From positions 46,121,670 through 46,185,669 of the forward strand of contig OZ025248.1 of NCBI GenBank assembly GCA_964019135.1: 64,000 bases of DNA, given 5' to 3'. This DNA comes from Arenicola marina. Taxonomy: Eukaryota > Annelida > Polychaeta > Arenicolidae. The notes below the pieces were generated by a model. The model made no database searches and was not told the DNA's origin. It saw only the letters and a list, made by a program, of their open reading frames with translations. Shown piece by piece: positions 52,301 to 58,746 of this stretch. The position numbers and the translations under genes are program-made. The first letter of the stretch is position 1. Every line of letters starts with the position of its first letter.

Positions 52301-55300
52301 TACCCCTCCCTCGGTGATACATAACACACGGCACTATCGCAGCCACACAAACCACGAGTCATCTTCAGGGCTATACCCCTCCCTCGGTGATACATAACAC
52401 ACGGCACTATCGCAGCCACACAAACCACGAGTCATCCTCAGGGCTATACCCCTCTCTCGGTGATACATAACACACGGCACTATCGCACCCACACAAACCA
52501 CGAGTCATCCTCAGGGCTATACCCCTCCCTCGGTGATACATAACACACGGCACTATCGCAGCCATACAAACCACGAGTCATCCTCAGGGCTATACCCCTC
52601 CCTCGGTGATACATAACACACGGCACTATCGCAGCCAGACAAACCACGAGTCATCCTCAGGGCTATACCCCTTCCTCGGTGATACATAACATACAGCACT
52701 ATCGCAGCCACACAAACCACGAGTCATCCTCAGGGCTATACCCCTCCCTCGGGGATGCATAACACACGGCACTATCGCAGCCACACAGACCACGGGTCAT
52801 CCTCAGGGCTATACCCCTCCCTCGGTGATACATAACACGGGCACTATCGCAGTCACACAAACCACGAGTCATCCTCAGGGCTATACCCCTCCCTCGGTGA
52901 TACATAACACACGGCACTATCGCAGCCACACAAACCACGAGTCATCCTCAGGGCTATACCCCTCCCTCGGTGATACATAACACACGGCACTATCGCAGCC
53001 AGACAAACCACGAGTCATCCTCAGGGCTATACCCCTTCCTCGGTGATACATAACACACGGCACTGTCGCAGCCACACAAACCACGAGTCATCCTCAGGGC
53101 TATACCCCTTCCTCGGTGATACATAACACACGGCACTGTCGCAGCCACACAAACCACGAGTCATCCTCAGGGCTATACCCCTCTCTCGGTGATACATAAC
53201 ACACGGCACTATCGTAGCCACACAAACCACGAGTCATCCTCAGGGCTATACCCCTTCCTCGGTGATACATAACACACGGCACTGTCGCAGCCACACAAAC
53301 CACGAGTCATCCTCAGGGCTATACCCCTCTCTCGGTGATACATAACACACGGCACTATCGCAGCCACACAAACCACGAGTCATCCTCAGGGCCATACCCC
53401 TCCCTCGGTGATACATAACACACGGCACTATCGCAGCCATACAAACCACGAGTCATCCTCAGGGCTATACCCCTCCCTCGGTGATACATAACACACGGCA
53501 CTGTCGCAGCCACACAAACCACGAGTCATCCTCAGGGCTATACCCCTCCCTCGGTGATACATAACACGGGGCTATCGCAGCCACACAAACCACGAGTCAT
53601 CCTCAGGGCTATACCCCTTCCTCGGTGATACATAACACACGGCACTATCGCAGCCACACAAACCACGAGTCATCCTCAGGGCTATACCCCTCCCTCGGTG
53701 ATACATAACACGGGGCTATCGCAGCCACACAAACCACGGGTCATCCTCAGGGCTATACCCCTCCCTCGGTGATACATAACACACGGCACTATCGCAGCCA
53801 CACAAACCACGAGTCATCTTCAGGGCTATACCCCTCCCTCGGTGATACATAACACACGGCACTATCGCAGCCACACAAACCACGAGTCATCCTCAGGGCT
53901 ATACCCCTCTCTCGGTGATACATAACACACGGCACTATCGCACCCACACAAACCACGAGTCATCCTCAGGGCTATACCCCTCCCTCGGTGATACATAACA
54001 CACGGCACTATCGCAGCCATACAAACCACGAGTCATCCTCAGGGCTATTCCCCTCCCTCGGTGATACATAACACACGGCACTATCGCAGCCACACAAACC
54101 AGCCCCTTTCTCTCGCCAGAAATCCCGCCGCCATAATATTTAATAACTATCTATCTAAATGGGGGGTGGGGGTGGGGGTGGGGGCAAGGGGTATTTCCGT
54201 TCATCGGGATTGGGATTTTCATTTCACCGTGAACTGAGAATGAGGAACATAATTCTTCGTGAACGGGGAATGGGGTATTAGCCGACCGCCGTGATCAAGG
54301 ATTTTCATCGTGAACTGGGAATTTTAATATTAAATAACCGTGAATCGGGAAATCGTCAATTTAGTATCGTGTATCCGCCCTTCCATTGCATGCGGAGAGT
54401 TCTGCTTTTAATTCATCGTGACCTGGGAATAAAGAAATTTATTCTTCATGATCTGGGAACACGACCAGATCGTGTCTGTCTAAATGGGCTATGAATGTTC
54501 AGCAGTACATCGATCTCACGCCATCCCCCGTCAGTACCACTACATTGACCCTTACAAGAAGACAGCCATCGCTACCAGACTTTATTATGTGACGAGCGTG
54601 TATAAGGCAAACGGCTGTATGAGATATGAAACCCACACCAAATTGTATGAAAGTTTTTCACCGGTTATGAATTACACCGCTGGGGTATGGGGTTACGAAT
54701 GTTTTTCAAAGCCTGACACTGTTCATCATCGCGCAATGAGAATCTTTCTAGGGTTCATAAATTTTCTACGGAGACATGTGGTGACTTAGACCTAAGTATC
54801 TAAAGTGGATTGAAATGATCAGTCTGTGGAATAGGTTCATTAACCTATTTTTTATAATGGTTTTTTAGTTCGATGTCTTCGTATCACTTTTTGATCATGA
54901 CAAGACAAAGTTTCTTCATGCTTCGTAACTTTACATTCGGCTTCATCGTTGGTTTACTGGTGCAGGTACCAACTCAGCAAAAATATGTCGCAAACCCGCT
55001 GAGCCTAAGGGACGGACCATTTGATCCCAAGGGCACTTGGGATCAAGAGATCCATCACACTCTCCCAAGAGAGTGTGATGGTTTTGTTTCACTTTTAACT
55101 TAGAAAATTGGAAGTCGATCTATTTTTGCATGCAAAGGGTTGTAATGTAAAACATCAATTTAGATGCTTAAAATCTAGCCACAGCTGGGCACCGCAAAGC
55201 GACGGAGAGAGGGGGAAGGTGGTAGCCCTGTTGCATGACCCCCCTGGCTATTCCGCTGTGGACTGCGCCGGAGCGGGCTCTCTCGTCTCCGTATCGTGCG

Positions 55301-57932
55301 CGGTCAGAGAGGCATGTTTCAGGACTAGGGTGAGGGAGGGGGGGAGGGCGGAGTGCGAGTATGAGGGCCGTGTACCCCCCCCCCCCCCCCAACCGGTCAC
55401 ACCGCCGAACTGGAAAGTAAACATTCTTGATTTTCGCGAAATTTGAGCCAATACTTTGTCAACGGCGGCCATGATGCATCTCACTCAGCTAAAGTTAGCA
55501 CAGCCAATGAGAAGGAGGCAGAGCGCGTTGACCCTGTTGACCAACCCCTGCCAGGCTTATATTAGCCGTTTACAGCCTCACATGGAGCAAGCGGAGTTGG
55601 GGCTGTGGAAGAGCCTACCTCGCGTGCATACTCACAGCGCCCCCTACAGTGAATAATTAAGGCGGTGCTAGCAGCACCCTCCACCGGTAATGTAGGCCGT
55701 GCATGTTCTCAGCGCACTCTATTTGGACGCTGAGCCTGGTTCACATCTACCTCTATCGGCCAAGGCCGGTTAGTAGCGCACAAACCCAACCAAGCTCCCC
55801 GCACGGTGGCGCTACGCAAGCTAGCTTTTACCGCTGCTGTCGGCCGTGGGCAAATTTCAAGATTCTTGAAAAACGGGCAAATGAGCTGTAATTTCTTGCC
55901 ACATTATAGTTTTCAACAATAAAACATAAAATGTCATGTGTTATTAGGCTTAGGCTGGGTCACTAACAGAGATATAATGGAGCCCTCGAAGGCAGAGTGT
56001 GAAACCCAACAGGGGTCTCTCGGGTGTATTAGTGGTTGCCGTACTAGACCACAGATCAATAGGTTCTCGGTTCGAATCCTGGGCACCTAATCTGGGGCAT
56101 GTTTCATGCATTTACTCTTCTTCGTCTCGGGCGGTTCCTTGGCCCGTGCGTGAACAACAGCGGCCTAAAAAACCCAATTTATTTCCTTTCTCCTGAGGCC
56201 AGCGTGCGGCTGTGCTGTGAGGTCTCCGTGTGTGTAGTTGGCATGGGTTGGGTATCTCCAAGTGGGGAAAGGCGAAGGGTCGGTATATGTAAAGTTGGTT
56301 CACTGAACGGTATCGAGATGAAGTGACTTGCTTCCTGAGTGGAACGTAGCCTAGTATGTAGCGCAAAGAGTAGGGATTTACTCCAGGATATGTTACTACT
56401 CTGTGCCTTGACCTTCCCATTTTCGCGATATGACCTACACTGGTTAAAGCCTTCTACTTAAACCAATCAACAACTTGGCGTGGAACTGCAAACTTGAAAT
56501 AAGATGTGAAATAAGATGTGCATGTGTCGATAGCTTTACAAGAGGATGTGTTTGTCTTGCTTTTATGGAATTCCGATTTTAGTTCGCGAAGATACCAAAT
56601 GAAAGCCGACAACAAAATTTATATCTCAGCATAATTTGATAGTTTACTGATTGCAGCATGGGTAGCAAATGCGAAGTTTGCGGAAGGATAATGTGGAATG
56701 TGCTAACATAATGTGGATTGTGCTAACAAAATATGAAATGTCCTAACATAATGTGGACTGTCCTAGGATAGTGTGGACTGTCCTGACATAGTGTGGACTG
56801 TCGTAACATAGTGTGGACTGTCGTAACAGTGTGGACTGTCGTGACTGTGGATTGTCGTAACATAGTTTGGACTATCCAAACGTAGTGTGGACTCTCCTAA
56901 CGTAGTGTGAACTGTCTGTGGATTGTCTTAACCTAGTGTGGACTGTCCTAACATAGTTTGGACTGTCCTAACATAGTGTGGACTGTCCTAGCATAGTGTG
57001 GACTGTCCTAACATAGTGTGAACTGTCCTAGCATCGTGTGGACTGTCCTAACATAGTGTGGACTGCCCTAACATAGTGTGGATTGTCGTACCATAAGTAG
57101 TGTGCGTTATCACAGTTGACTTGTTGTTTATTCCAGGTGTGTGCCGCTAGACCCTGACGACGCCCCTGACGACGACCGTGCCAATACACCTGCCAACGCA
57201 CCTGCCATCGCCACGGCTCCCGCCCAGGTGGTGCAGCACGCCATCCCCCGTCAGTGCGTCAAGTGTCAGTTCGCGTGCTCGCCCGTCGTGTGCGTCTCGC
57301 AGCCGACGCCCGACGTGGAGCAGACGCGGCAGCCGCGACACCGCGACACCCTCAACAACGACGCCAGCAGCCGCCCGGGCGACAATCACGTCACTGCCGC
57401 TGTCCCACGAGGTCCCAGGAGTAGTGGCAATGAGCCATGTGACAGCGATCAGGGACGCCTGCTGGGAGGAGGCCATGGGGTGACCCGGGACGGTGACAGT
57501 GACGGTGACGTCGCGAGGGGGAAGGAGGGTGCGGGGTGCAGGGTCGACAACAGACATTGTATATCGCGGGCCCCGGCCCCGGCCCCGACCCCGGCCCCGG
57601 CCCCGACCCCGGCCCCGGCCCCGGCCCCGGCCCCGACCCCGACCCCGGCCCCGGCCCCGACCCCGGCCTCCTCAGCCGGGGATAGACACGTTAATTTCAC
57701 AGACCCACTCCCGGGGCAACCGCATAGCCATTGCCATGGCGATACCACAACGAAAGATCTTTACTATGACGTCACTCAAGCGCGCTCCGATCCTGTCAGT
57801 ATTACCGAAAGTAAAAATGACCTTGAAATGACATTGAATAAACGACAGGAGATTCCTGACAGGAGTACGCATCCTTCGCGAAGAGTAACTCCCATAGTGC
57901 TGATTGAAGGGGTGGAGGGTGAGATGGCCTGA
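25248..57932 (+). CDS. Rapsn: Rapsyn-like protein (TPR + RING-H2), C-terminal 423 residues in five exons
   Basis: Rapsyn is the 43-kDa cytoplasmic scaffold that clusters nicotinic acetylcholine receptors under the muscle membrane through TPR repeats, a coiled coil and a RING domain with E3-type activity. Five exons (25248-25346, 25917-26039, 27392-27445, 41174-41373, 57137-57932) join in frame to 1,272 nt including the stop. Residues 1-160 follow vertebrate rapsyn as I recall it without gaps from GDRLGQIEVL through the IGNK motif to CSLC. RING ligands are C133, C136, C152, H154, H157, C160, C199 and C202. Two things are odd: 38 residues instead of about 8 separate the last two ligand pairs, and a 221-residue tail follows where vertebrate rapsyn ends after about ten. 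N-terminal TPRs and start codon are not in view. Expression in this animal is unknown. Confidence 0.9.
25683..25860 (+). mobile_element. tRNA-derived SINE, family A, copy 1
   Basis: The head has an A-box-like GGTGTAGAGGTTTGCGC and a B box GGGTTCGAATCC in tRNA spacing. A body with GGCACGTTTCATCCATTCAT and a tail TTCACAAAAGCGGCATAAAA follow. The same head, body and tail recur at 56018-56175, and the tail alone at 59271-59325. It lies in the 570-bp intron between rapsyn exons A and B, ending only about 57 bp before the exon B acceptor. Confidence 0.82.
25917..26039 (+). CDS. Rapsn: Rapsyn exon B (TPR segment)
   Basis: 41 codons, phase 0 to 0, acceptor TTTGTCGCTCCAG, donor AAG|GTATGC. The peptide (ANYEAAMAILVEAGDRLGQI, then EVLCGMAECLELL) matches rapsyn PRYDSAMSIMTEIGNRLGQ. 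A second GTATGC donor lies 15 nt downstream (after 26054) in the same frame, which would add five residues (VCECK). The ungapped match to rapsyn favours the first donor. Confidence 0.9.
26040..27391. other. Rapsyn intron B-C
   Basis: Apart from a poly(C) run at about 26080-26090 in a CACC-rich patch, this is AT-rich unique sequence. A stretch at 26918-27045 is flanked by acceptor- and donor-like sites but is discussed under rejected items. I see no repeat family here. Confidence 0.6.
27392..27445 (+). CDS. Rapsn: Rapsyn exon C (short TPR exon)
   Basis: 18 codons, phase 0 to 0, acceptor CTTACTTCCTTTCAG, donor AAG|GTATAT. The peptide ALEYNVRALDLAQSIGNK matches the rapsyn stretch ending AQDLAEEVGNK. 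This exon is shorter than the usual search threshold and is recognised only by homology and splice sites. Confidence 0.88.
27757..30262. repeat. 34-bp minisatellite, about 74 copies
   Basis: The unit is CTCCCCTACACCGTCAGGCG plus ACTCCCCGTATGTC (34 bp). Some units have 3 extra bases (GCGGCGACTCC, for example at about 27851, 28024 and 28704). All three plus-strand frames are open for 830-909 codons because no phase contains a stop. The array starts 311 bp after rapsyn exon C in sense orientation. In each unit a pyrimidine-rich run ends in CAG|G, resembling a splice acceptor. Confidence 0.96.
30263..30951. other. Spacer between the 34-bp and 52-bp arrays (rapsyn intron C-D)
   Basis: This is unique-looking sequence. 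One 78-codon minus-strand open frame (30601-30837) has no recognised domain. Nothing else can be supported. Confidence 0.5.
30952..36568. repeat. 52-bp minisatellite, about 108 copies
   Basis: The unit is close to ACAGTAATACGGGATGGGGA, CGGTGAGTGACTGC and TTATAGAGATATCACGAG (52 bp, measured at 31021 and 31073). Variants are TAGGGACGG, GGTGGGTGAC, ATATCAGGAGAC, ATAACAGGAGAC and shortened GACTGTTATAGAG. They occur in blocks, so groups of units were amplified together. Frames are closed. More than half of the units contain GGTGAGT, a near-perfect U1 5' splice site on the sense strand of the rapsyn intron. Confidence 0.96.
36569..37744. other. Intronic spacer upstream of the LINE
   Basis: AT-rich sequence to about 37460, then a C-rich patch (37510-37640). 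The frame that enters the LINE endonuclease can be followed back to about 37650 (YLLSTKPHNTGIDHLCG), so the element's 5' end may lie a little further left than I mark it. Confidence 0.45.
37745..41014 (+). mobile_element. Non-LTR retrotransposon (LINE, CR1/jockey-like), 5'-truncated
   Basis: The element lies sense-oriented in rapsyn intron C-D. It begins inside the endonuclease (LSINICSLSAKIDKLRILID), runs through the reverse transcriptase frame, has a 3' UTR of about 300 bp and ends TTAAATAAATGAAATGAACT followed by short CTCTGAA repeats. No ORF1 is seen. The endonuclease start has an in-frame stop at 37844-37846 and a frameshift near 38030, between YELLSV and EGQFIEV, while the rest of ORF2 is open. 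Base composition (AT-rich) contrasts with the GC-rich host exons. I found no clear target-site duplication. Confidence 0.9.
38056..40704 (+). CDS. LINE ORF2: endonuclease (part) and reverse transcriptase
   Basis: 882 codons open. The true start lies upstream, since GTG at 38056 is only the first codon after the frameshifted part. The end of the APE endonuclease is seen as GNIYRPP (about residues 13-19), SGDYNID (about 49-55) and SDHLPYFL (about 119). Reverse transcriptase motifs follow: FLDLSKAFDTIDHDI (about 503), GVPQGSILGP (about 562) and the catalytic YADD (593-596). A C-terminal Cys pair CTIENCYIC closes the protein. The full run of RT motifs without stops suggests a young copy. It would supply the machinery that moves the SINEs and the poly(A) retroposon only if related copies are active, which is inference. 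Confidence 0.92.
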   Translation: MKTASVSKNIIIGNIYRPPLELVESCKTFSEQMSNTLTYFNRTNKLVVISGDYNIDLFRINEKQSVAEFFDAVLACGFFPKITLPTRLSRLRATLIDNFYCNICDNLTESPAGVIINSMSDHLPYFLCVKYEHSRPVGRKMVKFVCQDPVSVSNFKKEPESMAIENMLNNDISSDPNVNYEILEKSVLRAREKHIPSKLVKFRKFKHKSNPWITKGIMKSIKFRDKQYKILRGTPPDSPLYETHRTNLKTYNRILKRNIYLAKRDYYNGRFLSCKNDIKRTWGTLKDLLKLSNDKRTFPKSIQFDGYAITDRLTICEKFNSFFATAGQELAKANLKTTSRRFEDYLKGKPNTEFNFTFVSTNTVIDVINNLKPKHSKGVDSLSVNLLKLIKDEISVALTFIVNQSLATGIFPSKLKIAKVVPVYKKGNENDISNYRPISILPAMSKVFEKIIANQLYSYFDINKLFRNSQYGFRSKHSTGLAVLEVVDRVLISMDENQLPVSIFLDLSKAFDTIDHDILIKKINHYGIRGMALSLLENYLTNRPQCVCLDDVTSNMTNITTGVPQGSILGPLLFIIYINDIEQCSKLFKYIIYADDTTLFFSLNLSTSGTSSIIINAELRKINEWLSANRLVLNIEKSKYMLFYTPQRKVNPIELSINNTHLECVDEFNLLGITINKHLKWHNHVRKIANKINKSIGIMHRLKHILPQHVLLSLYNSLILPHITTGVLLWGYDNTSLFRLHKKAMRAITLSKWNAHSEHLFKQLRCLKITDIHKLQLLKFYYKQKKGILPEYFLNLPLTSLCDIHHHNTRRKSYVFTSRARHSFALKCIRHSLVDLINNEPTSVLSKIDTHSIHGFANYNKIIILDNYSYDCTIENCYICQY
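41015..41173. other. End of rapsyn intron C-D
   Basis: Short unique sequence with the acceptor tract TGCTTTCTAATTACAG directly before exon D. CTAAT at about 41163 is a possible branch-point-like element but lies very near the acceptor. Confidence 0.5.
41174..41373 (+). CDS. Rapsn: Rapsyn exon D (last helix and first half of RING-H2)
   Basis: 200 nt, phase 0 at the start, two bases of an Arg codon at the end (CG|GTAACA). It encodes VHMWKCHRRMSSLYRSLG, then an acidic helix and LAEEMELWCSLCALPIG, ending LLACFHLVHS. It aligns without gaps to rapsyn from LKLHCLSESIYRSKG to LPCSHIFHLRC. It gives RING ligands C133, C136, C152, H154 and H157. A minisatellite begins within 20 nt of the donor. Confidence 0.93.
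41392..43452. repeat. 12-16-bp CTGTCAGCCAGCGT minisatellite
   Basis: The left half (to about 42420) repeats GTCTCTGTCAGCCAGC (16 bp) and GTCTGTCAGCCAGC (14 bp). The right half repeats 12-bp GTCCCTGCCAGC / GTCTCTGTCAGC units. A block starting at TAGCTTCCCTGCCAGC is copied 180 bp apart (42841 and 43021). It lies at the 5' end of rapsyn intron D-E. Open frames of 441 and 569 codons on the plus strand and up to 347 on the minus strand are repeat by-products. TCTCTGTCAG in each unit resembles a splice acceptor. Confidence 0.94.
43453..44896. other. Rapsyn intron D-E, mixed spacer
   Basis: It holds a poly(G) run (about 43579-43590), the GACAGC/GACAGT repeat listed separately and a poly(G) patch near 44625. 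Two overlapping minus-strand open frames (44228-44446 and 44292-44549) have no domain known to me. Confidence 0.45.
43955..44099. repeat. GACAGCGGCAGT simple repeat
   Basis: Interleaved 6-bp GACAGC, GACAGT and GGCAGT units. One frame reads as Ser-Asp/Gly dipeptides, the opposite strand as Cys-His. No gene context supports coding. Confidence 0.85.
44897..45010 (+). mobile_element. tRNA-like SINE head or tRNA pseudogene
   Basis: TGTCCGAGTGGGTAGAG resembles an A box of Ser/Leu-type tRNAs, and GGTTCGAATCCCACC is a good B box about 60 bp further on. The distance is too long for a plain tRNA and I could not fold an acceptor stem. AAATAAATAT follows. A SINE head is more likely than a tRNA gene. Confidence 0.5.
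45011..46139. other. Intronic spacer with poly(C) and GGTGGC repeats
   Basis: Poly(C) at about 45437-45448. The stretch 45537-45665 holds imperfect repeats of GGCGGTGACGGTGGCGCCG and GTGGCTCCGTGAATGTGGC. A 38-bp tandem duplication at 45877-45951 is listed separately. No gene is seen. Confidence 0.5.
45877..45951. promoter_or_regulatory. 38-bp duplication carrying AGAGGGCGCTGT (CTCF-like core)
   Basis: AGAGGGCGCTGT occurs at 45877 and 45915, and CTCGCGTTTACAG at 45901 and 45939, both 38 bp apart. The second copy reads CAGCAGAGGGCGCTG, very close to the CTCF core known from other bilaterians. CTGTAAAC and GTTTACAG form a short inverted repeat inside. Function is inference from motif likeness alone. 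Confidence 0.4.
46140..46325. repeat. Degenerate ~19-bp repeat, about 10 copies
   Basis: Units resemble AGACCCATAAGTCCGCCC with many substitutions and length changes. It appears old compared with the neighbouring 73-bp array. Confidence 0.75.
46605..54100. repeat. 73-bp minisatellite, about 103 copies, with nested higher-order repeats
   Basis: The unit contains CACGAGTCATCCTCAGGG, CTATACCCCTCCCTCGG, TGATACATAACACACGG and CACTATCGCAGCCACACAAA. It is the largest array in the window. Marker variants show copied blocks: CACTATTGCAGCC at about 46945 and 48985 (2,040 bp apart), CCTCAGGGCCATACCCC at 48141 and 50471 (2,330 bp), and ATAACATACAGCAC at 51231 and 52686 (1,455 bp). Minus-strand frames of 60-79 codons (MVCVAAIVPCVMYHRGRG) recur once per unit and are by-products. 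It fills most of rapsyn intron D-E. Confidence 0.97.
54215..54460. repeat. Degenerate CGTGAACTGGGAAT repeat
   Basis: CRTGAaCtGGGAAt-like motifs recur about seven times with 30-70-bp spacing (for example near 54226, 54260, 54306, 54340, 54415 and 54447). It may be an old minisatellite or the 5' part of the neighbouring LINE remnant. Confidence 0.55.
54484..54862 (+). mobile_element. LINE remnant, C-terminal region of a reverse transcriptase ORF
   Basis: The frame reads TKLYESFSPVMNYTAGVWGY then TVHHRAMRIFLG, typical of the region after the RT catalytic core in many non-LTR elements. After a frameshift near 54750 it continues GDMW-stop-LRPKYLKWIEM and ISLWNRFINL, again family-typical. The sequence is thus broken by at least one frameshift and a stop. 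It is a different family from the LINE at 37745-41014 and clearly older. Sense orientation in rapsyn intron D-E. Confidence 0.75.
55021..55081. repeat. Two adjacent perfect hairpins
   Basis: Hairpin 1 (55021-55046) has arms TTGATCCCAAG and CTTGGGATCAA (11 bp) with a 4-nt loop. Hairpin 2 (55052-55081) has arms CCATCACACTCTC and GAGAGTGTGATGG (13 bp) with a 4-nt loop. Only five bases separate them. I do not know a family with this end. It might be the subterminal structure of a Helitron-like or other non-autonomous element. Confidence 0.9.
55082..56014. other. Rapsyn intron D-E spacer
   Basis: It contains a poly(C) run at about 55375-55390 and a CCAAT-like stretch (CAGCCAATGAGAAGG) near 55500. 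CACAGCGCCCCCTACAGTG at 55633-55651 resembles a CTCF core in reverse. A 66-codon and a 112-codon open frame show no known domain. Confidence 0.4.
56018..56175 (+). mobile_element. tRNA-derived SINE, family A, copy 2
   Basis: A-box-like GTATTAGTGGTTGCCG and B box CGGTTCGAATCC. The body GGCATGTTTCATGCATTTAC and the tail GTGAACAACAGCGGCCTAAA correspond one to one with the copy at 25683-25860. The two are substantially diverged. Confidence 0.82.
56337..56475 (+). mobile_element. SINE family B, 5'-truncated copy
   Basis: GGGATTTACTCCAGGA, then ATATGACCTACACTGGTTAA and a CCAATCAAC end align with the 3' half of the SINE at 59614-59823 in the same order. The tRNA-like head is missing. Confidence 0.68.
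56690..57090. repeat. 20-bp minisatellite, about 20 copies
   Basis: The unit is GTGGACTGTCCTAACATAGT with CGTAAC, CCTAGC and shortened variants. It stops about 45 bp before the acceptor of rapsyn exon E. Confidence 0.9.
57137..57932 (+). CDS. Rapsn: Rapsyn exon E (second half of RING, long tail, stop)
   Basis: Acceptor TTGTTTATTCCAG. The first base completes the Arg codon, then CVPLDPDD follows, so HSR|C restores the C-x-H-x2-H-x2-C spacing of the RING. The last ligand pair is CVKC (residues 199-202). Between C160 and C199 are 38 residues rich in Asp, Ala and Pro, against about 8 in vertebrate rapsyn. A 221-residue tail follows, with an Ala-Pro/Thr-Pro run (residues 304-335) and ends VEGEMA before TGA at 57930. 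The tail could be lineage-specific, or part of it could be spliced out. No cDNA is available to decide. Confidence 0.82.
57570..57665 (+). repeat. Coding GGCCCC-type hexanucleotide repeat, 16 units
   Basis: Sixteen in-frame hexamers GCCCCG or ACCCCG encode (Ala-Pro) and (Thr-Pro) dipeptides in the rapsyn tail. Read on the other strand it is a GGGGCC/GGGGTC repeat able to form G-quadruplexes. Purity of the repeat and the mix of two hexamers suggest replication slippage. Confidence 0.9.
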
Positions 57933-57997
57933 CTGGTCGTTCCACTGCCGGCTAGCGGCTAGCTCTGATGGTAGATGGTTCTGTTAACCCTGACAGT

Positions 57998-58112
57998 CAG
58001 TTTGTAGGCTCGTGACACCGTCTGTAGGCTCGTGACACCGTCTGTAGGCTGGTGACACCATCTGTAGGCTGGTGACACCGTCTGTAGGCTGGTGACACCA
58101 TCTGTAGGCTAA
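57998..58112. repeat. 20-bp minisatellite, about 6 copies
   Basis: The unit is TCTGTAGGCTGGTGACACCG with CTCGTG and ACACCA variants. It starts about 65 bp downstream of the rapsyn stop and so would lie in the 3' UTR. Confidence 0.88.
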
Positions 58113-58337
58113 TGGCACTGGTCATAGAGAGATCTGTAGCCGGGTCATGCTCGGTACAGATCTTTAACTGCATCTCGGGACTCAATTGACATTGGTCCAG
58201 TTACACAACAAAACATTGATGTGTTTACAAATTCCACGACTTTCTCCTGCACTTGTAAATATGGACACCGCTTCATTGACGGTCTGCGTTCTCTAAGTGT
58301 CAGACTTGAAGTGGGATTCCAATTCCTTTTGGTGAGC

Positions 58338-58545
58338 CCAGGCAGGGGCGGATTAAGGAATTTGCCAAGTGGGGGGGGGGGGTGCTCTCTGAAAACTTGC
58401 TAACGGGGGGGGTTGCTCTCTGAAAACTTGTGACTGGGGGGCGGGGGGTGCTCGAGAACCCGACTTTAACAGTGTATGTTCAGGTTCCCAAGGGGGGGGG
58501 GTGCACCCCCCCCCCTCCCCACCCCCTAGATCCGCCCCTGCCAGG
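58338..58545. mobile_element. MITE with CAGGGGCGGAT terminal inverted repeats
   Basis: The element (58343-58540, 198 bp) begins CAGGGGCGGATTAAGG and ends CCTAGATCCGCCCCTG, which are inverted copies. CCAGG directly flanks both ends (58338-58342 and 58541-58545), a possible 5-bp target duplication. The interior holds poly(G)/poly(C) runs and a duplicated GCTCTCTGAAAACTTG. The CAGGGG terminus is hAT-like, but the 5-bp duplication is shorter than the usual 8 bp, so the superfamily stays open. A related GCGGATCCAGGGGG stretch follows at 58583. Confidence 0.8.
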
Positions 58546-58746
58546 TCACACACGGACCAGTGACAGTCTATCTGTACCCGGCGCGGATCCAGGGGGCCGA
58601 GGGCAGTGCAGACATGTACGCCGATGTGCAAACAAGGCATGGTCGAACATTTGCATGGCCACCATGTGAGCTCGGAAATGAACATACACCGTTCCACGCT
58701 CCGAGCTAAGCCCCGCCCACGTAGAGTTCTTTCTATTAATGGCGAG

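Noticed and set aside
57178-57831. Other-frame open readings across rapsyn exon E (Arg-Pro and Gly-Ala repeats)
   Set aside because: Alternative phases of the hexanucleotide repeat. Only the frame continuing the RING keeps the zinc ligands.
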